Below are positions 6,225-6,369 of a stretch of 6,369 nucleotides of DNA, piece after piece; position 1 is the first letter of the stretch; every line of letters starts with the position of its first letter. The DNA lies in the NCBI GenBank assembly GCA_027489475.1, contig JAIXZQ010000166.1, positions 1 through 6,369 on the forward strand, read 5' to 3'. Made by a program: the position numbers and the translations under genes. The stretch is from Methylophilus sp. (GTDB taxonomy: Bacteria > Pseudomonadota > Gammaproteobacteria > Burkholderiales > Methylophilaceae). The notes beneath the pieces are model-generated. The model had not been told where the DNA came from. It worked only from the letters and a program-made list of their open reading frames with translations, and did no database searches.

Positions 6225-6369
6225 CCGACGCGGTAGATGCCAACGTCTAGTGATAACGACGGCGCGTAAGCGCATAAAAAAATGATGGAGGCACTCTGAT
6301 CTGGGCATGGGCACACGCCTACCGCCTGATTGTATTTGGCTACGTTCCACTGCGCCTGCAGCGTTTGAT
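6221..6369 (-). CDS. C-terminal end of an outer-membrane efflux channel (CzcC/TolC family), cut by the window edge
   Basis: The last 48 codons of a gene entering from the right edge, ending at TGA 6223-6221. The first 17 visible residues (Q-T-L-Q-A-Q-W-N-V-A-K-Y-N-Q-A-V-G) look like the final helix of a TolC-type channel subunit, where L-Q-A-x-W-N-x-x-x-A-x-x-x-x-x-G is common in CzcC-like proteins. This fits the C-B-A order of metal efflux operons: the channel carries cations from the pump and adaptor across the outer membrane. The remaining ~30 residues are unusual: a C-P-C-P motif (6313-6302), a hydrophobic I-I-F-L-C and an end rich in Leu, Ser and Val. A T7 run (6282-6276) lies within this tail. 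A frameshift or a natural extension could both explain it. The family call rests on a short segment plus gene order. Confidence 0.68.
   Translation of the reverse strand, partial: QTLQAQWNVAKYNQAVGVCPCPDQSASIIFLCAYAPSLSLDVGIYRVG

Noticed and set aside
6276..6282. T7 run as the U-tract of a terminator upstream of the adaptor gene
   Set aside because: No GC-rich stem precedes it, and it lies within the coding frame of the outer-membrane gene, which continues to the ATGA overlap.

Overview
The window comes from a Gram-negative bacterium, most likely a betaproteobacterium. A Methylophilaceae-type methylotroph is my best guess, from the style of the proteins and the tsaB-rimI gene order; this is inference, with no search behind it. 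All recognisable genes lie on the minus strand, so transcription runs from position 6369 towards position 1. Nothing convincing is coded on the plus strand, and I see no RNA gene, mobile element or CRISPR array.

The right-hand part (1989-6369) is the distal end of a heavy-metal efflux operon. In transcription order it holds the last codons of an outer-membrane channel subunit (CzcC/TolC-like, entering from the right edge), a complete periplasmic membrane-fusion protein, and a complete 1034-residue inner-membrane RND pump of the CzcA/CusA family. The first two genes overlap by an ATGA and the next two are 3 nt apart. This is the standard C-B-A layout of a tripartite pump that expels metal cations across both membranes, probably translated as a coupled unit. 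The pump lacks the copper-binding methionines of CusA at the three places they would align, which points to divalent cations, but its TM4 motif is not the classical CzcA one.

The left-hand part (1-1856) is housekeeping: tsaB (tRNA t6A synthesis), rimI (N-terminal acetylation of ribosomal protein S18) and the start of a third gene that runs off the left edge. That third ORF does not appear as a long ORF if only ATG starts within the window are counted, because it starts at a GTG (557) and has no stop before the edge. Its first ~25 residues resemble the N-terminus of the DNA polymerase III psi subunit (HolD), which neighbours rimI in E. coli. They are followed by about 135 residues of Pro/Ala/Ser/Thr-rich, apparently disordered sequence.

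The two blocks are separated by 132 nt (1857-1988) holding a GC-rich hairpin without a U-tract and a weak candidate promoter for tsaB. The 71 nt between tsaB and rimI hold a perfect TATAAT hexamer and a 17-codon mini-ORF in frame with rimI. There is no clearly novel system here. The points most worth a second look are the tethered HolD-like protein, the mixed metal-site signature of the pump, the unusual C-terminal tail of the outer-membrane subunit, and the overlapping or relay-like gene junctions.
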